From: Ensifer sp. LC11
GTDB lineage: Bacteria > Pseudomonadota > Alphaproteobacteria > Rhizobiales > Rhizobiaceae
Reading direction: 5' to 3'
Length of the DNA: 64,000 bases
Assembly: GCF_001695835.1 (NCBI RefSeq)
Contig: NZ_MBSO01000027.1
Location: 1 to 64,000 of the forward strand
Shown here: one piece after another, positions 46,795-55,194 of the stretch
Position numbering within the stretch: position 1 is the first letter of the stretch
Layout: the number at the start of each line of letters is the position of its first letter
Notes under the pieces: generated by a model
What the model saw: the letters and a program-made list of their open reading frames with translations, nothing else
Database searches by the model: none
Told to the model about the DNA's origin: nothing
Program-made: the position numbers and the translations under genes

Positions 46795-47433
46795 ATGAAG
46801 CTTTATTTCAGTCGCAATCCCAATCCGCGCCTGGCCGTTGCCGTCGCGGGATATTTGGGATCCGGGATCAAGTTCGAATATGCATCGCCGCAATCATCGG
46901 GAGAGGCGGAGCGCTTCCGATCGCTGAACCCCAACCTGCTGTTGCCGATCCTTGAGCGTCCCGGCCGGCCGCTCTGGGAAGCGGATGCGATCGCCTGTTG
47001 CCTTTCGCGGCACATGGGCTCCAATTTCTGGCGCAGGGACGAGGACGAGCCCGAGATGATCCGCTGGCTGAGCTGGGGCAAGGAGAATTTCGTCAGAGCC
47101 TGCGACATGGTGCATTTTGAGCGGGGCACGAAGCTGCGCTACGACATCGGCCCGTGCGATGAAGAGATGGTGGAGGAGGGGATGCGGGCGTTTCACAAGG
47201 CAGCCCGGCTGCTTGAGGCCGAGCTTGCGGAGCGCGCCTGGCTCGTCGGCGACACGGTCTCCTTTGCCGATTTTCGCATGGCGACATTCCTGCCCTTCAA
47301 CGATGCCGCCCGGCTGCCGATCGATGATTATCCGTCGCTCAAGCGCTGGTCGCGGCAGCTGGACGAGATTGACGCCTGGCGCGATCCCTTCGGTGGGCTG
47401 GCAGCGCCGGAGTTGCCGCCGATCCCTGGCTGA
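46795..47433 (+). CDS. Glutathione S-transferase family protein
   Basis: A 212-residue GST: MKLYFSRNPNPRLAVAVAGYLG opening, NPNLLLPILERPGRPLWEADAIACCLSRHM (cis-Pro, E-A/S site) and C-terminal AWLVGDTVSFADFRMATFLPFND. GGGAGAG lies just before the ATG at 46795. Substrate unknown. Confidence 0.9.
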   Translation: MKLYFSRNPNPRLAVAVAGYLGSGIKFEYASPQSSGEAERFRSLNPNLLLPILERPGRPLWEADAIACCLSRHMGSNFWRRDEDEPEMIRWLSWGKENFVRACDMVHFERGTKLRYDIGPCDEEMVEEGMRAFHKAARLLEAELAERAWLVGDTVSFADFRMATFLPFNDAARLPIDDYPSLKRWSRQLDEIDAWRDPFGGLAAPELPPIPG

Positions 47434-47669
47434 TTGCTCCGTTCGCGCGCCGGCGACCGCGGCAGCGGTGATGTCGGCGCGTGCATCCGTAAGTAGCATC
47501 CGCTCTCGCCATTCATTTTCGCGTCTGCTAAAATTACCACGAAAACGTGTCTACCGGGTCTTCTTGCTCAAGCGTGGCGGGATTTGACGCAGGAACGTGG
47601 GCCAGCGTTACTGAGGCTCATCGAGCACTTCGCTGTGGTGGATACTCAGCGATTGAGAGGGGAAAAACA

Positions 47670-48683
47670 ATGCGATTTCAAGTCATTGGCTCTCGACCCA
47701 TAAATGCCACGGATAGTGATTTCGAGGCTTTAAAGGCGGCCTGTCGCGACATTGGTCGCGAGTTGGCATCTAGGCATCATGAGGTCGTACTGGGGTCTCT
47801 TGGTGAGACGACTGCTGATCGTTATGTCGCTGACGGAATGAAGGAGGTTAAAGGAAAACACAAGCTGACTTTTCACAGGCCAGACGGCGCGAGCGCAATA
47901 AAAATGAGCTTGCCAGAAGACAAATTTGAGGTAACCGAAAAGAATTTCAAGGGAAACCGCCATATTAATGCACTTGCAGAAGGCATGACGATGCTTGTCA
48001 TCGGTGGCCAAAGGGGAACGGCCACGGCAGGTTTTGCTGCATTTGCACTCAAGAGACCCGTTTTGGCTTTGCCGTGCTTCGGAGGAGCCGGGAAAGATAT
48101 TTGGGACGGCGTCAGCGTGAGATATGGTCAGTCCCTAACCTCCGATACGCTGGACGTGATAAAGGGAAACTGGGACGGATCTAGCGCCAAGGTGGTGGTT
48201 GATGCCCTTGAACAGTTAACTCGCAATAATCCCTTTGACGATAGAATTAAATGGCCACAGATATTTCTGGCTCTGGCGGCGCTGGTGATGGTGCTGTTGT
48301 GGGTTTTCATTTTTAGCATTGGGCCAAAACATAAAGACTCATTTCTATATATGTTATTTTTCTTCCAAATAGGAATTGCCTCTGTGATTGGAACTATCGC
48401 AAGAACTGTATTAAATGTTTATTTTGACGTTTCCAATGTGTACTCATCTAAGCGCGTTCTCAGCGATTTTGTTATCGGTATCATTATGGGATTTGGATTT
48501 TTCCTGTTCATTCTGGCTTCCGGTGTTCTTCTCGTCGGTGAAGAATTCGATATCAGGCCCGAGGATTTTCGGCGTCTCTCGGTATTCATGAGTTTAGTTA
48601 CTCTGGCGGCCTCGTTTTTATTGGAGCGCTCTGTCGAAGAGTTTCGCAAGCGCATTGGAAAGCACCTTGAAGTCGGACAATGA
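47670..48683 (+). CDS. SLOG-domain protein with four C-terminal membrane helices
   Basis: The 337-residue protein begins with a Rossmann-like domain: VIGSRP (residues 5-10), then GGQRGTATAGFAAFALKRPVLALPCFGGAGKDIW-type core (112-145), the signature of SMF/DprA-LOG (SLOG) nucleotide-binding domains. Four hydrophobic helices follow at ~197-217, 224-244, 265-290 and 302-318. SLOG domains coupled to membrane segments have been proposed as sensors of nucleotide-derived signals in conflict systems. The gene is AT-rich and alone. The ATG at 47670 follows GAGAGGGGAAAAACA; the open frame from 47547 is not used. Confidence 0.75.
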   Translation: MRFQVIGSRPINATDSDFEALKAACRDIGRELASRHHEVVLGSLGETTADRYVADGMKEVKGKHKLTFHRPDGASAIKMSLPEDKFEVTEKNFKGNRHINALAEGMTMLVIGGQRGTATAGFAAFALKRPVLALPCFGGAGKDIWDGVSVRYGQSLTSDTLDVIKGNWDGSSAKVVVDALEQLTRNNPFDDRIKWPQIFLALAALVMVLLWVFIFSIGPKHKDSFLYMLFFFQIGIASVIGTIARTVLNVYFDVSNVYSSKRVLSDFVIGIIMGFGFFLFILASGVLLVGEEFDIRPEDFRRLSVFMSLVTLAASFLLERSVEEFRKRIGKHLEVGQ

Positions 48684-48694
48684 TACAAAGAAGA

Positions 48695-48717
48695 AGCCGG
48701 GACTCCGCTTCCCGGCT
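48695..48717. terminator. Hairpin after the SLOG gene
   Basis: AGCCGGGA (48695-48702) pairs with TCCCGGCT (48710-48717), 11 bases after the SLOG stop. No T run follows, so factor-independent termination would be weak. Confidence 0.5.
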
Positions 48718-48864
48718 GTCGAGACGGTGATCATCGGCGAAACCGTCCCAAAATCGGCCTGTCACTGCGACCTCTCCGTCCCCTGACATTCCCGGTCGAA
48801 TCCCGAAAGGTGTTTCGCGTTTTTTAGGAAAGCGAGATTTGTCCTCCTTCAGTACCTTTTGGTT

Positions 48865-48883
48865 GTCCCGCTGGAGACGGGAC
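48865..48883 (+). promoter_or_regulatory. Short leader hairpin before the purine permease
   Basis: GTCCCG/CGGGAC with a 7-base loop, ending 13 bases before the ATG at 48897 and 28 before the favoured TTG. It could affect translation; no known riboswitch fold was recognised. Confidence 0.3.
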
Positions 48884-48911
48884 GCATCGCGAAGGTATGG
48901 AGGAGATACCC

Positions 48912-50384
48912 TTGGCAAGCATTTCAGAGGACACTGCGCTTACCCAGAATCCCGAAGACGAACGGCTGAGCATTGGGGCCAATCTGGCCTATGGTCTGCA
49001 GCACGTTCTGACCATGTATGGCGGCATCGTTGCCGTTCCATTGATCCTCGGCCAGGCGGCCGGTTTGAATTCCAGCGATGTCGGCCTGCTCGTCACCGCC
49101 TCGCTTTTTGCCGGTGGTCTGGCGACCATCCTGCAGACGATCGGCGTGCCGTTCTTCGGCAGCCGCCTGCCTTTGGTGCAGGGCGTTTCGTTTTCGGGCG
49201 TCGCGACGATGATCGCCATTTCCGGCAATGGCGGCATTCCGGCGATCCTTGGTGCGGTCATTGCGGCCTCGCTGATCGGCCTTTTGATCACGCCGGTCTT
49301 TTCGCGCATCACGCGCTTCTTCCCGCCGCTCGTCACCGGCATCGTGATTACCACCATCGGGCTGACGCTGATGCCGGTGGCGGCGTTGTGGGCCATGGGC
49401 GGCAACAAGGCCGCACCCGACTTCGGCAGCCCTGCCAATATCCAGCTTGCCGCCGTCACGCTCATCATCGTGCTGCTCTTGAGCAAGCTTGGCAGTGCGG
49501 CGATCTCCAGGCTTTCGATCCTGCTTGCAATCGTCATCGGCACCGGCATCGCCTATGTTGCCGGCATGACCGATTTCTCGCAGGTGGCAAACGGCCCGGT
49601 CTTTGCGCTTCCGAAGATCTTCCATTTCGGCTACCCGACCTTCGAGCTTGCCGCTGTTATCTCGATGCTGATCGTCATCATGGTGACTTTGGTCGAGACC
49701 TCGGCGGACATTCTCGCCGTCGGTGAAATCGTCGAGACCAAGGTGGACTCGCGTCGCCTCGGCGACGGCCTGCGCGCCGACATGCTGTCAAGCATTCTGG
49801 CACCTGTTGTCGGCTCGTTCACACAGAGCGCCTTTGCCCAGAATGTCGGCCTCGTGGCGGTCACAGGTGTGAAAAGCCGCTTTGTGGTGGCAACCGGCGG
49901 CATGTTCCTGGTGGCGTTGGGCCTGCTTCCGGTGATGGGGCGCGTCGTTGCCTCGGTGCCGACCTCGGTTCTCGGTGGCGCCGGCATCGTGCTGTTCGGC
50001 ACGGTTGCGGCAAGCGGCATCCGCACGCTGTCGAAGGTCGAGTACGCCAACAACATGAACCTGGTGATCGTCGCGACCTCGATCGGCTTCGGCATGATCC
50101 CGATCGCAGCCCCCGGCTTCTACGAGCACTTCCCGGCCTGGGTCGCAACGATCTTCCATTCGGGCATCAGCTCGGCCGCGCTGATGGCGATTTCGCTCAA
50201 CCTGCTCTTCAACCACCTGACAACAGGCAATTCCGACCAGCAGTCGGTGTTCGTCGCGGCAACCGAGCGCACGATCCGCTACCAGGACATCGCACGTCTG
50301 CATGACGGCGACTACTTCCTCAACGGCAAGCTCTACGACGCCAAGGGCACCGAGGTGCCGTTGATTGCGGCGGAGGCGCACTGA
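48912..50384 (+). CDS. NCS2 purine (xanthine/urate type) permease
   Basis: The 490-residue inner-membrane symporter has the NCS2 features: ANLAYGLQHVLTMYGGIVAVPLILG, VQGVSFSG, ETSADILAVGE and FAQNVGLVAVTGVKSRFV, with ~14 helices. It imports a purine such as xanthine, urate or guanine. The frame has an ATG at 48897, but GGAGGAG lies inside those first codons, exactly spaced for the in-frame TTG at 48912, so I favour TTG. It is followed by a deaminase gene in the same direction, fitting purine salvage or catabolism. Confidence 0.88.
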   Translation: MASISEDTALTQNPEDERLSIGANLAYGLQHVLTMYGGIVAVPLILGQAAGLNSSDVGLLVTASLFAGGLATILQTIGVPFFGSRLPLVQGVSFSGVATMIAISGNGGIPAILGAVIAASLIGLLITPVFSRITRFFPPLVTGIVITTIGLTLMPVAALWAMGGNKAAPDFGSPANIQLAAVTLIIVLLLSKLGSAAISRLSILLAIVIGTGIAYVAGMTDFSQVANGPVFALPKIFHFGYPTFELAAVISMLIVIMVTLVETSADILAVGEIVETKVDSRRLGDGLRADMLSSILAPVVGSFTQSAFAQNVGLVAVTGVKSRFVVATGGMFLVALGLLPVMGRVVASVPTSVLGGAGIVLFGTVAASGIRTLSKVEYANNMNLVIVATSIGFGMIPIAAPGFYEHFPAWVATIFHSGISSAALMAISLNLLFNHLTTGNSDQQSVFVAATERTIRYQDIARLHDGDYFLNGKLYDAKGTEVPLIAAEAH

Positions 50385-50531
50385 TCAGGCCAATTCTATA
50401 ACGTGACGCATCCGGGCGAGGCCGCTTGAGGCTTCTTCCGGAAGTGATTTGAAATTTCGCCATTCCGGGCAGGAAGCCGCTTCCTGTTTTTCCTGGCGTT
50501 GATTGAAAAACCCAACAAAAGGACACTGGGA

Positions 50532-51137
50532 ATGACACAACAGACGGACACCTACCAACTCCTCGACGCACTGCTTTCCACCATGGAGCGCGGCATCATT
50601 CCGGCAACGGAAAGAGGCGTCGCGGCCGGCAACAAGACCTTCGGCGCGGCGCTGATCGCCAAGTCCGATCTTGCCACCGTGCTGGTCGAGACCAACAACG
50701 AGACGGAAAACCCGCTCTGGCACGGCGAGGTGCATACGCTGAAGCGTTTCTACGAGATCGAGGGCGCCGCGCGCCCAGACTCGCGCGACCTCATCTTTCT
50801 GTCGACACACGAACCCTGCTCGATGTGCCTGTCGGCGATCACCTGGGCGGGGTTCGATAATTTCTACTATTTCTTCAGCCACGAGGATTCGCGCGACAGC
50901 TTCTCCATCCCGCACGACCTGAAGATCCTGAAAGAGGTCTTCACGCTGGAGCCCGGCGGCTACAACCGGACGAACGCCTTTTGGAAGGGCCAGTCGATCC
51001 ACGCGCTGATCGATGGTCTGCCCGACGGACAGCGCCAGGAGCTGAAGGCCCGCGCCGACGCGATCCGCGCGAAATATGACGAGCTCTCCTCCGTCTACCA
51101 GGACAGCAAGGACGGCAACGCCATCCCGCTGAACTGA
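50532..51137 (+). CDS. Nucleoside/nucleobase deaminase, zinc-dependent
   Basis: A 201-residue cytidine-deaminase-fold enzyme with the zinc site HGEVHT (His and catalytic Glu) and PCSMC (two Cys). It probably deaminates a purine such as guanine or adenine derivative, given the NCS2 permease upstream. AAAGGA precedes the ATG at 50532. The C-terminal third (FTLEPGGYNRTNAFWKGQSIHALID) is specific to this subgroup. Confidence 0.87.
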   Translation: MTQQTDTYQLLDALLSTMERGIIPATERGVAAGNKTFGAALIAKSDLATVLVETNNETENPLWHGEVHTLKRFYEIEGAARPDSRDLIFLSTHEPCSMCLSAITWAGFDNFYYFFSHEDSRDSFSIPHDLKILKEVFTLEPGGYNRTNAFWKGQSIHALIDGLPDGQRQELKARADAIRAKYDELSSVYQDSKDGNAIPLN

Positions 51138-51163
51138 GACCCGAAAATCCACCTGCCATACCG

Positions 51164-51200
51164 GGCCATTTCATTGTCTCATCAGAGGCGTGAAATGGCC
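51164..51200 (+). terminator. Terminator after the deaminase gene
   Basis: GGCCATTTCA (51164-51173) and TGAAATGGCC (51191-51200) form a perfect 10-bp stem with a 17-base loop, followed by TATTTGTTTG. Confidence 0.65.
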
Positions 51201-51253
51201 TATTTGTTTGAAAGATTGTGCATTCCTGCCAAAGGCGTCCGGTGCTACGGTTT

Positions 51254-51455
51254 TGGCGGGGGAGAGGCGTGGGCAGCAGGGTCGCGCCGTTGCCTCAGCG
51301 ATCGGTAAGCAGCCCTGCTGCCAGGGTCTGGAACGCGTCGATCGCCTTTGGCAGCACCGCCTTCGGATCGTCGCTCGCTGCCACCCAGAGCGCGGCACCA
51401 CTGAGCAACCGGGCGGCGGCTACCGGGTCGACCGGTTTCATGGCGCCTTTATCAA
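51254..51455. repeat. Left copy of the cyclase/TetR 3'-end duplication
   Basis: About 200 bases that match 53962-54175: first 21 bases identical to the end of the cyclase relic, then the reverse of the TetR gene's end, with scattered substitutions and a 9-base in-frame deletion. It forms a diverged direct repeat with the right-hand copy, bracketing the AT-rich two-gene module. Confidence 0.8.
51295..51455 (-). pseudogene. TetR-family regulator, C-terminal relic
   Basis: The minus strand reads KGAMKPVDPVAAARLLSGAA then LWVAASDDPKAVLPKAI and so on to AAGLLTDR and a stop at 51295, nearly the same as the end of the intact TetR protein at 54005 but lacking three residues (Asn-Ala-Ala). Upstream the frame is no longer TetR-like. 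The DNA-binding part is gone. Confidence 0.8.
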
Positions 51456-51677
51456 AGGCTGGGCGAGATCCAACTCTTCTTTGGCGGAGGCCTTCTCAAG
51501 GCTTTGGGCAGTTTAGGGCCAAGGCCATTCAAGGAAATTATCCGTGGCAGGTCAGGGCAAGATCAAAAACACCGGCTACACCTTTTCAATCTTCGCATCC
51601 TCTGGTTTTATTTGATAGGTATAGCCGCTAGCAGACTGAAGGCAACGATACCGTCCCTGACAAATTCAAGGCGCAAT

Positions 51678-52511
51678 ATGAGAAAACAACTTCTCTTAGT
51701 CATGGCGTCAGCGGCTATCCTAATAGCAGGTTACGGCTGCACTGCAGAACCCGACTTGCCAAAACCTTTTAAATTCTCGGCGAACGGATACACGTTCGCA
51801 GTAGCGCCCGCACACGGTGCAGGCAGCGATACGGATATTCCAATCCGTTTGGAGGTCAAACTAGACCTCAGCGTAGAAGAGCTTCTTTCTCAAGCCGCGG
51901 AACGCATCTCACAGTTCGTTGTTGGTGACGAATGTGGTCTCAAGATCAGTGGAATCAAAACATCTATTCTTTCAAATAATAACACTAAGGAATTACTTGT
52001 TAAAGCCGGATACTTGAAGCAAATTTGCAGTATTATTGCTGTTCCAAACGTTATCTGTGAAAAAACATGGGTAAAAATTCCATTTGGAATCAAGGTCGAA
52101 GGCCCGCCAAGTTGTCAAAATCAAGAGCAGATCGTGACTAAGAAGGAAATCTCCGCTTCAGGAATTGATATATTTAATATCGTTTTCAACGAAGGTAAAG
52201 ATATCAGGAAATTTGATATTATACAGTCGAAAAATTCTTTTGGTGGAGACGCTGATGCGGCAACGTTTTTTGTAAAAAGACTGCGTGAAGAAATAGGTTA
52301 CGAATTTTCTAGCATCGAGGCAGGCTTCTCTACCCTTTTTGCTGGAACAAGACTTGGAGAGGTTCTCGTACAGTACGGCCCGAGCGAAATAATCTTTCAC
52401 GAGAAAACTGAGTCGACCTCTAGTCCAAGTGCGTTGTTCGTAATATTTTCCTCAAGTATTACCAGGGAAGAATACTTTTCTTTGCAAAAAGAATACGGCG
52501 GTGAGGGCTGA
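51678..52511 (+). CDS. Hypothetical exported (possibly lipo-) protein, module gene 1
   Basis: A 277-residue protein with an N-terminal leader (RKQLLLVMASAAILIAGYGC); the Cys could be lipidated but the lipobox (GYGC) is not standard. The mature part has five or more further Cys (ECGLKI; KQICSI; NVICEK; PSCQNQ) likely in disulfides, and a second half with FVKRLREEIGYEFSSIE. Nothing matches a known family. AT-rich codon use differs from neighbours. ATG at 51678 chosen at the leader; the frame is open from 51504. Operon with the next gene. Confidence 0.65.
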   Translation: MRKQLLLVMASAAILIAGYGCTAEPDLPKPFKFSANGYTFAVAPAHGAGSDTDIPIRLEVKLDLSVEELLSQAAERISQFVVGDECGLKISGIKTSILSNNNTKELLVKAGYLKQICSIIAVPNVICEKTWVKIPFGIKVEGPPSCQNQEQIVTKKEISASGIDIFNIVFNEGKDIRKFDIIQSKNSFGGDADAATFFVKRLREEIGYEFSSIEAGFSTLFAGTRLGEVLVQYGPSEIIFHEKTESTSSPSALFVIFSSSITREEYFSLQKEYGGEG

Positions 52512-52515
52512 GTAG

Positions 52516-53544
52516 ATGCGTGGAAAAGGAGACGATTTCGAGAAAATAGGAGTTCCGGCCGAATTGGTGCAAGCTCTCGCCGATGTCTCCCTGTTAAATT
52601 CCAGGGTAAACTCGGTTGAGGAAGATAACAAAGAAAACTCTAAAACGTTGAAGGAGGTTTCCGTTGCTATTGAGAGGCTCAATTCGACGATCCAGAAGCC
52701 TTGGTACAAAGATACGCGGTTTTGGGTCGGGATATCTACTATTCCTAGCCTGATTCTTGGCGGCTGGCTTCTGAAATTATTTGCATCTGACCCGTCAATC
52801 CTGCGTCTGATTCACAAGGGATTTGGAACGGAGATCGCGATAGAGTCTTCGTTAAAGGAAGAGTCAAATCTCGAGGCTTCAGTAGCCGAAGTCATTCAGC
52901 GCAAGCTTTCGCCCCGAGCGAAGGATTTTGACTCGGCAATAGTGGACAATTTGAGCGCGCAATTCGCCAAGACTTCCACCCTTTCTCAAATGATAATCAA
53001 AGATGTAGAAGTCGATACAAATATCAAACACGTTGATTTCTTAACTCTCGGTCTCGTGCGGCCGAAGGAGGCTTCTTGGAGGAAATGCGAAGCCGCTGAA
53101 GCCACTTCGCCCAGTGGGTTGTGCCTAGATGCTACTGGCGACGCCTTTGTCGATTCAGCAACTTCGTTTTTTGGTGCGGAGCGGGGTTACAAAATTGACG
53201 TCACGATCGGTGTATTTGTCCGGGAGGTACGGACCGAACTTCTGCCTGGTCAGGTGGTTTATCAACCGGTGACAGGAGCGACACCTCTAAGTGCTATTCT
53301 GAAGATCGAAATCGATGACGTTGGGCAGAATCCGATCAAGCATCGAGATAGTTTCAATTACACTGTGGGTGGGCAAAGTTACACCTTTGCCCACTACAAG
53401 CTGGAGGGCTTAAAGCTTCCGGATGACAGCGGGTTCACAAATTTTCCTTTGCATACCTTGAATGTTGCGGTTCTTCCTGGAACCACGAACAAGGTCGTAA
53501 ATATCGCGATCGTGGTTAGGAAGGCAAAGCAGGCACAACCCTAA
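52516..53544 (+). CDS. Hypothetical coiled-coil, single-helix membrane protein, module gene 2
   Basis: The 342-residue protein has a soluble N-terminal part with a coiled coil (LLNSRVNSVEEDNKENSKTLKEVSVAIERLNSTIQK, residues ~26-61), one membrane helix (FWVGISTIPSLILGGWLLKLFA, ~69-90) and a ~240-residue outside domain with beta-rich C-terminus. The coiled coil followed by PWYKDTRFW before the helix recalls small bacterial sensor/anchor proteins, but no family is clear. Starts 4 bases after gene 1. AT-rich like its partner. Confidence 0.65.
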   Translation: MRGKGDDFEKIGVPAELVQALADVSLLNSRVNSVEEDNKENSKTLKEVSVAIERLNSTIQKPWYKDTRFWVGISTIPSLILGGWLLKLFASDPSILRLIHKGFGTEIAIESSLKEESNLEASVAEVIQRKLSPRAKDFDSAIVDNLSAQFAKTSTLSQMIIKDVEVDTNIKHVDFLTLGLVRPKEASWRKCEAAEATSPSGLCLDATGDAFVDSATSFFGAERGYKIDVTIGVFVREVRTELLPGQVVYQPVTGATPLSAILKIEIDDVGQNPIKHRDSFNYTVGGQSYTFAHYKLEGLKLPDDSGFTNFPLHTLNVAVLPGTTNKVVNIAIVVRKAKQAQP

Positions 53545-53716
53545 GCGTCCGCGTGTTTCCTTGGCCGGGTGACGGCCGACACCGACCTTATCGTCATTCT
53601 CCGACAGTCGCGGTCCGCAACGATCAGCGCTTGGTTTCGAGATTCTGAATCGGTGTCTCTACGGCTGGTTAGGCCGCCGTCAGGTATCAAATCAAACAGT
53701 AGTGACGTAATTGTTT
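53545..53716. other. Right junction of the AT-rich module
   Basis: Between the end of module gene 2 and the point where the cyclase relic begins (~53717). No gene; the composition changes here from AT-rich to the GC-rich background. Confidence 0.5.
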
Positions 53717-53986
53717 GGCCCGAACGGGCTGCATACGGGTCCGGCGGTCGTTGGCAGCATCGGCGCGGTCTCGCGCCAGCAATACACGGCCATGGGCGAC
53801 ACCATCAACGTCGCCTCGAGGCTCGAAGGGCTGAACAAGGAATACAACACCTCGATCCTCGTCAGCGGCGCCGTGCACGAGGCGGTTGCCGACGGCTTTG
53901 ATTTCCGCGCGATCGGGCTGGTGCAGGTCAAGGGTCGCGCGGCGAAGATCGATCTTTGGGAGCTGGCGGGGGAGAGGCGTGGGTAG
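53717..53986 (+). pseudogene. Class III cyclase, C-terminal relic
   Basis: From ~53717 the + strand encodes the end of an adenylate/guanylate cyclase: GLHTGPAVVGSIGAVSRQQYTAMGDTINVASRLEGLNKEYNTSILVS and on to LWELAGERRG. The first half of the catalytic domain with the metal-binding aspartates is missing. The loss point coincides with the end of the module, so the insertion or a linked deletion cut the gene. Convergent with the TetR gene. Confidence 0.85.
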
Positions 53987-54175
53987 CAGGGTCGCGCCGT
54001 CGCCTCAGCGATCGGCAAGCAGCCCTGCGGCCAGGGTCTGGAAGGCGTCGATCGCCTTCGGCAGGACGGCCTTCGGATCGTCGCTGGCAGCGACCCAGAG
54101 GGCGGCATTGAGCGCCGCACCGCTCAAGAGCCTGGCGGCGGCTTCCGGGTCAACCGGCCTCAAGACGCCTTTTTC
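53962..54175. repeat. Right copy of the cyclase/TetR 3'-end duplication
   Basis: Matches 51254-51455 in the same orientation. Here it is part of the cyclase relic's last codons and the intact TetR gene's end, so this copy is in its original context. Confidence 0.8.
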
Positions 54176-54598
54176 CAGCAGCTGCTCCACCGAGCGCTTC
54201 GTCTCCAGAAGGCAGCTATTCTGGCTCGGCCATTTCGACGGGTCGCCGAGTACGGCCGGGCCATCGAGCAGCACGATCCGCTGGACCTCCGGATCGAGCG
54301 CCATCTCGATATAGGCAGCACCTTCCGCGAGCATTTTCTGCCAGTGGCCCTCGGCTCGTCCGCCGATTTCCTTGGCGCGTGCCGCCATCTCGCCGTCAAT
54401 CTCACTGACCACGGCGGCGAGCAGCCCGCGCTTGTCGCCGAAATTGTGATAGAGCGCGCCGCGCGTCAGGCCGACATCGGCGGTCAGTTCGTCCATCGAG
54501 GCGGCCGCGTAACCCTTTTCGGCAAAGGCCTTGCGGCCGGCCGATATCAGCTTGACGCGGTTTTCTTCCATCGTTTCCAGGCGGCGTCTGGCCATCAT
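54005..54598 (-). CDS. TetR-family transcriptional repressor
   Basis: The 197-residue protein has an N-terminal HTH (LISAGRKAFAEKGYAAASMDELTADVGLTRGALYHNFGDKRGLLAAVV) and an all-helical ligand domain with WPSQNSCLLETKRSVEQLLEKG, as in the YxaF/LmrA-type and other TetR_C groups. An extra Met gives a start at 54598 or 54595. It is divergent from a RidA gene, and three matching palindromes lie between, so it likely represses both. Confidence 0.92.
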   Translation of the reverse strand: MMARRRLETMEENRVKLISAGRKAFAEKGYAAASMDELTADVGLTRGALYHNFGDKRGLLAAVVSEIDGEMAARAKEIGGRAEGHWQKMLAEGAAYIEMALDPEVQRIVLLDGPAVLGDPSKWPSQNSCLLETKRSVEQLLEKGVLRPVDPEAAARLLSGAALNAALWVAASDDPKAVLPKAIDAFQTLAAGLLADR

Positions 54599-54609
54599 GT
54601 CCTCGATTT

Positions 54610-54678
54610 CATATACGGTACGTATATGGGTTTGACATACGCGTCGTATTTGGCTAGTTCATATACGTGGCGTATATC
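54610..54678. promoter_or_regulatory. Three evenly spaced TetR operators
   Basis: ATATACG-GTA-CGTATAT (54611-54627), ATACG-CGT-CGTAT (54637-54649) and ATATACG-TGG-CGTATAT (54661-54677) share arms and a 3-base spacer. Their centres are 24 and 26 bases apart, so bound dimers would lie near the same face only in part. They sit in the promoter region between the TetR and RidA genes. Confidence 0.85.
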
Positions 54679-54764
54679 AAATGACATGGGTTTTGTGAAG
54701 CTTTGCCTGATCGGGCAGCGCTCGCCCGCTTCTGCGCCCTGGATTTAGCAAAAGGACTAGACCG

Positions 54765-55172
54765 ATGACTTCACGCAACGCAATCTTTCCTGCAAACCGA
54801 CACGCGCTCTACGACGCGCACGGCTATTCCGCTGCCATTCAGTCGCAAGACCTGCTGTTTGTCTCAGGGCAGGTGGGCAGCCGCGAGGACGGGTCGCCCG
54901 AGCCGGATTTCGCCCGCCAGGTCGAGCGCGCCTTCGACAATCTCGCGGCGACGCTGAAGGCGGCCGGCTGCACCTTTGACGATATCGTCGACGTCACCAC
55001 CTTCCACACCGATCCCGAAAACCAGTTCGGCGCGATCATGGCGGTCAAGAACCGGATCTTCACCGAGAAGCCCTATCCGAACTGGACCGCCATCGGCGTC
55101 AACTGGCTCGCCGGCTTCGATTTCGAGATCAAGGTGATCGCGCGCATTCCTGCCAGCCAACAGGCCGCTTGA
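54765..55172 (+). CDS. RidA family protein
   Basis: A 135-residue Rid protein: LLFVSGQVGSREDGSPEPDFARQVERAFDNLAATLKAAGCTFDDIVDVTTF, and the conserved Arg in KVIARIPAS that binds the imine. RidA-type enzymes remove reactive enamine/imine products of amino acid metabolism; this one belongs to a more variable branch with an added N-terminal HALYDAHGYSAAI. It is the likely target of the divergent TetR. Confidence 0.92.
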   Translation: MTSRNAIFPANRHALYDAHGYSAAIQSQDLLFVSGQVGSREDGSPEPDFARQVERAFDNLAATLKAAGCTFDDIVDVTTFHTDPENQFGAIMAVKNRIFTEKPYPNWTAIGVNWLAGFDFEIKVIARIPASQQAA

Positions 55173-55194
55173 ATCGCGAGGAACCCGGCAAGAG

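Noticed and set aside
48865-48883. Purine riboswitch before the permease
   Set aside because: Only a short hairpin is present; the conserved three-way junction and loop sequences of purine riboswitches are not there.
51254-54175. Composite transposon
   Set aside because: The flanking repeats are pieces of cyclase and TetR genes, not insertion sequences; there is no transposase or terminal inverted repeat.
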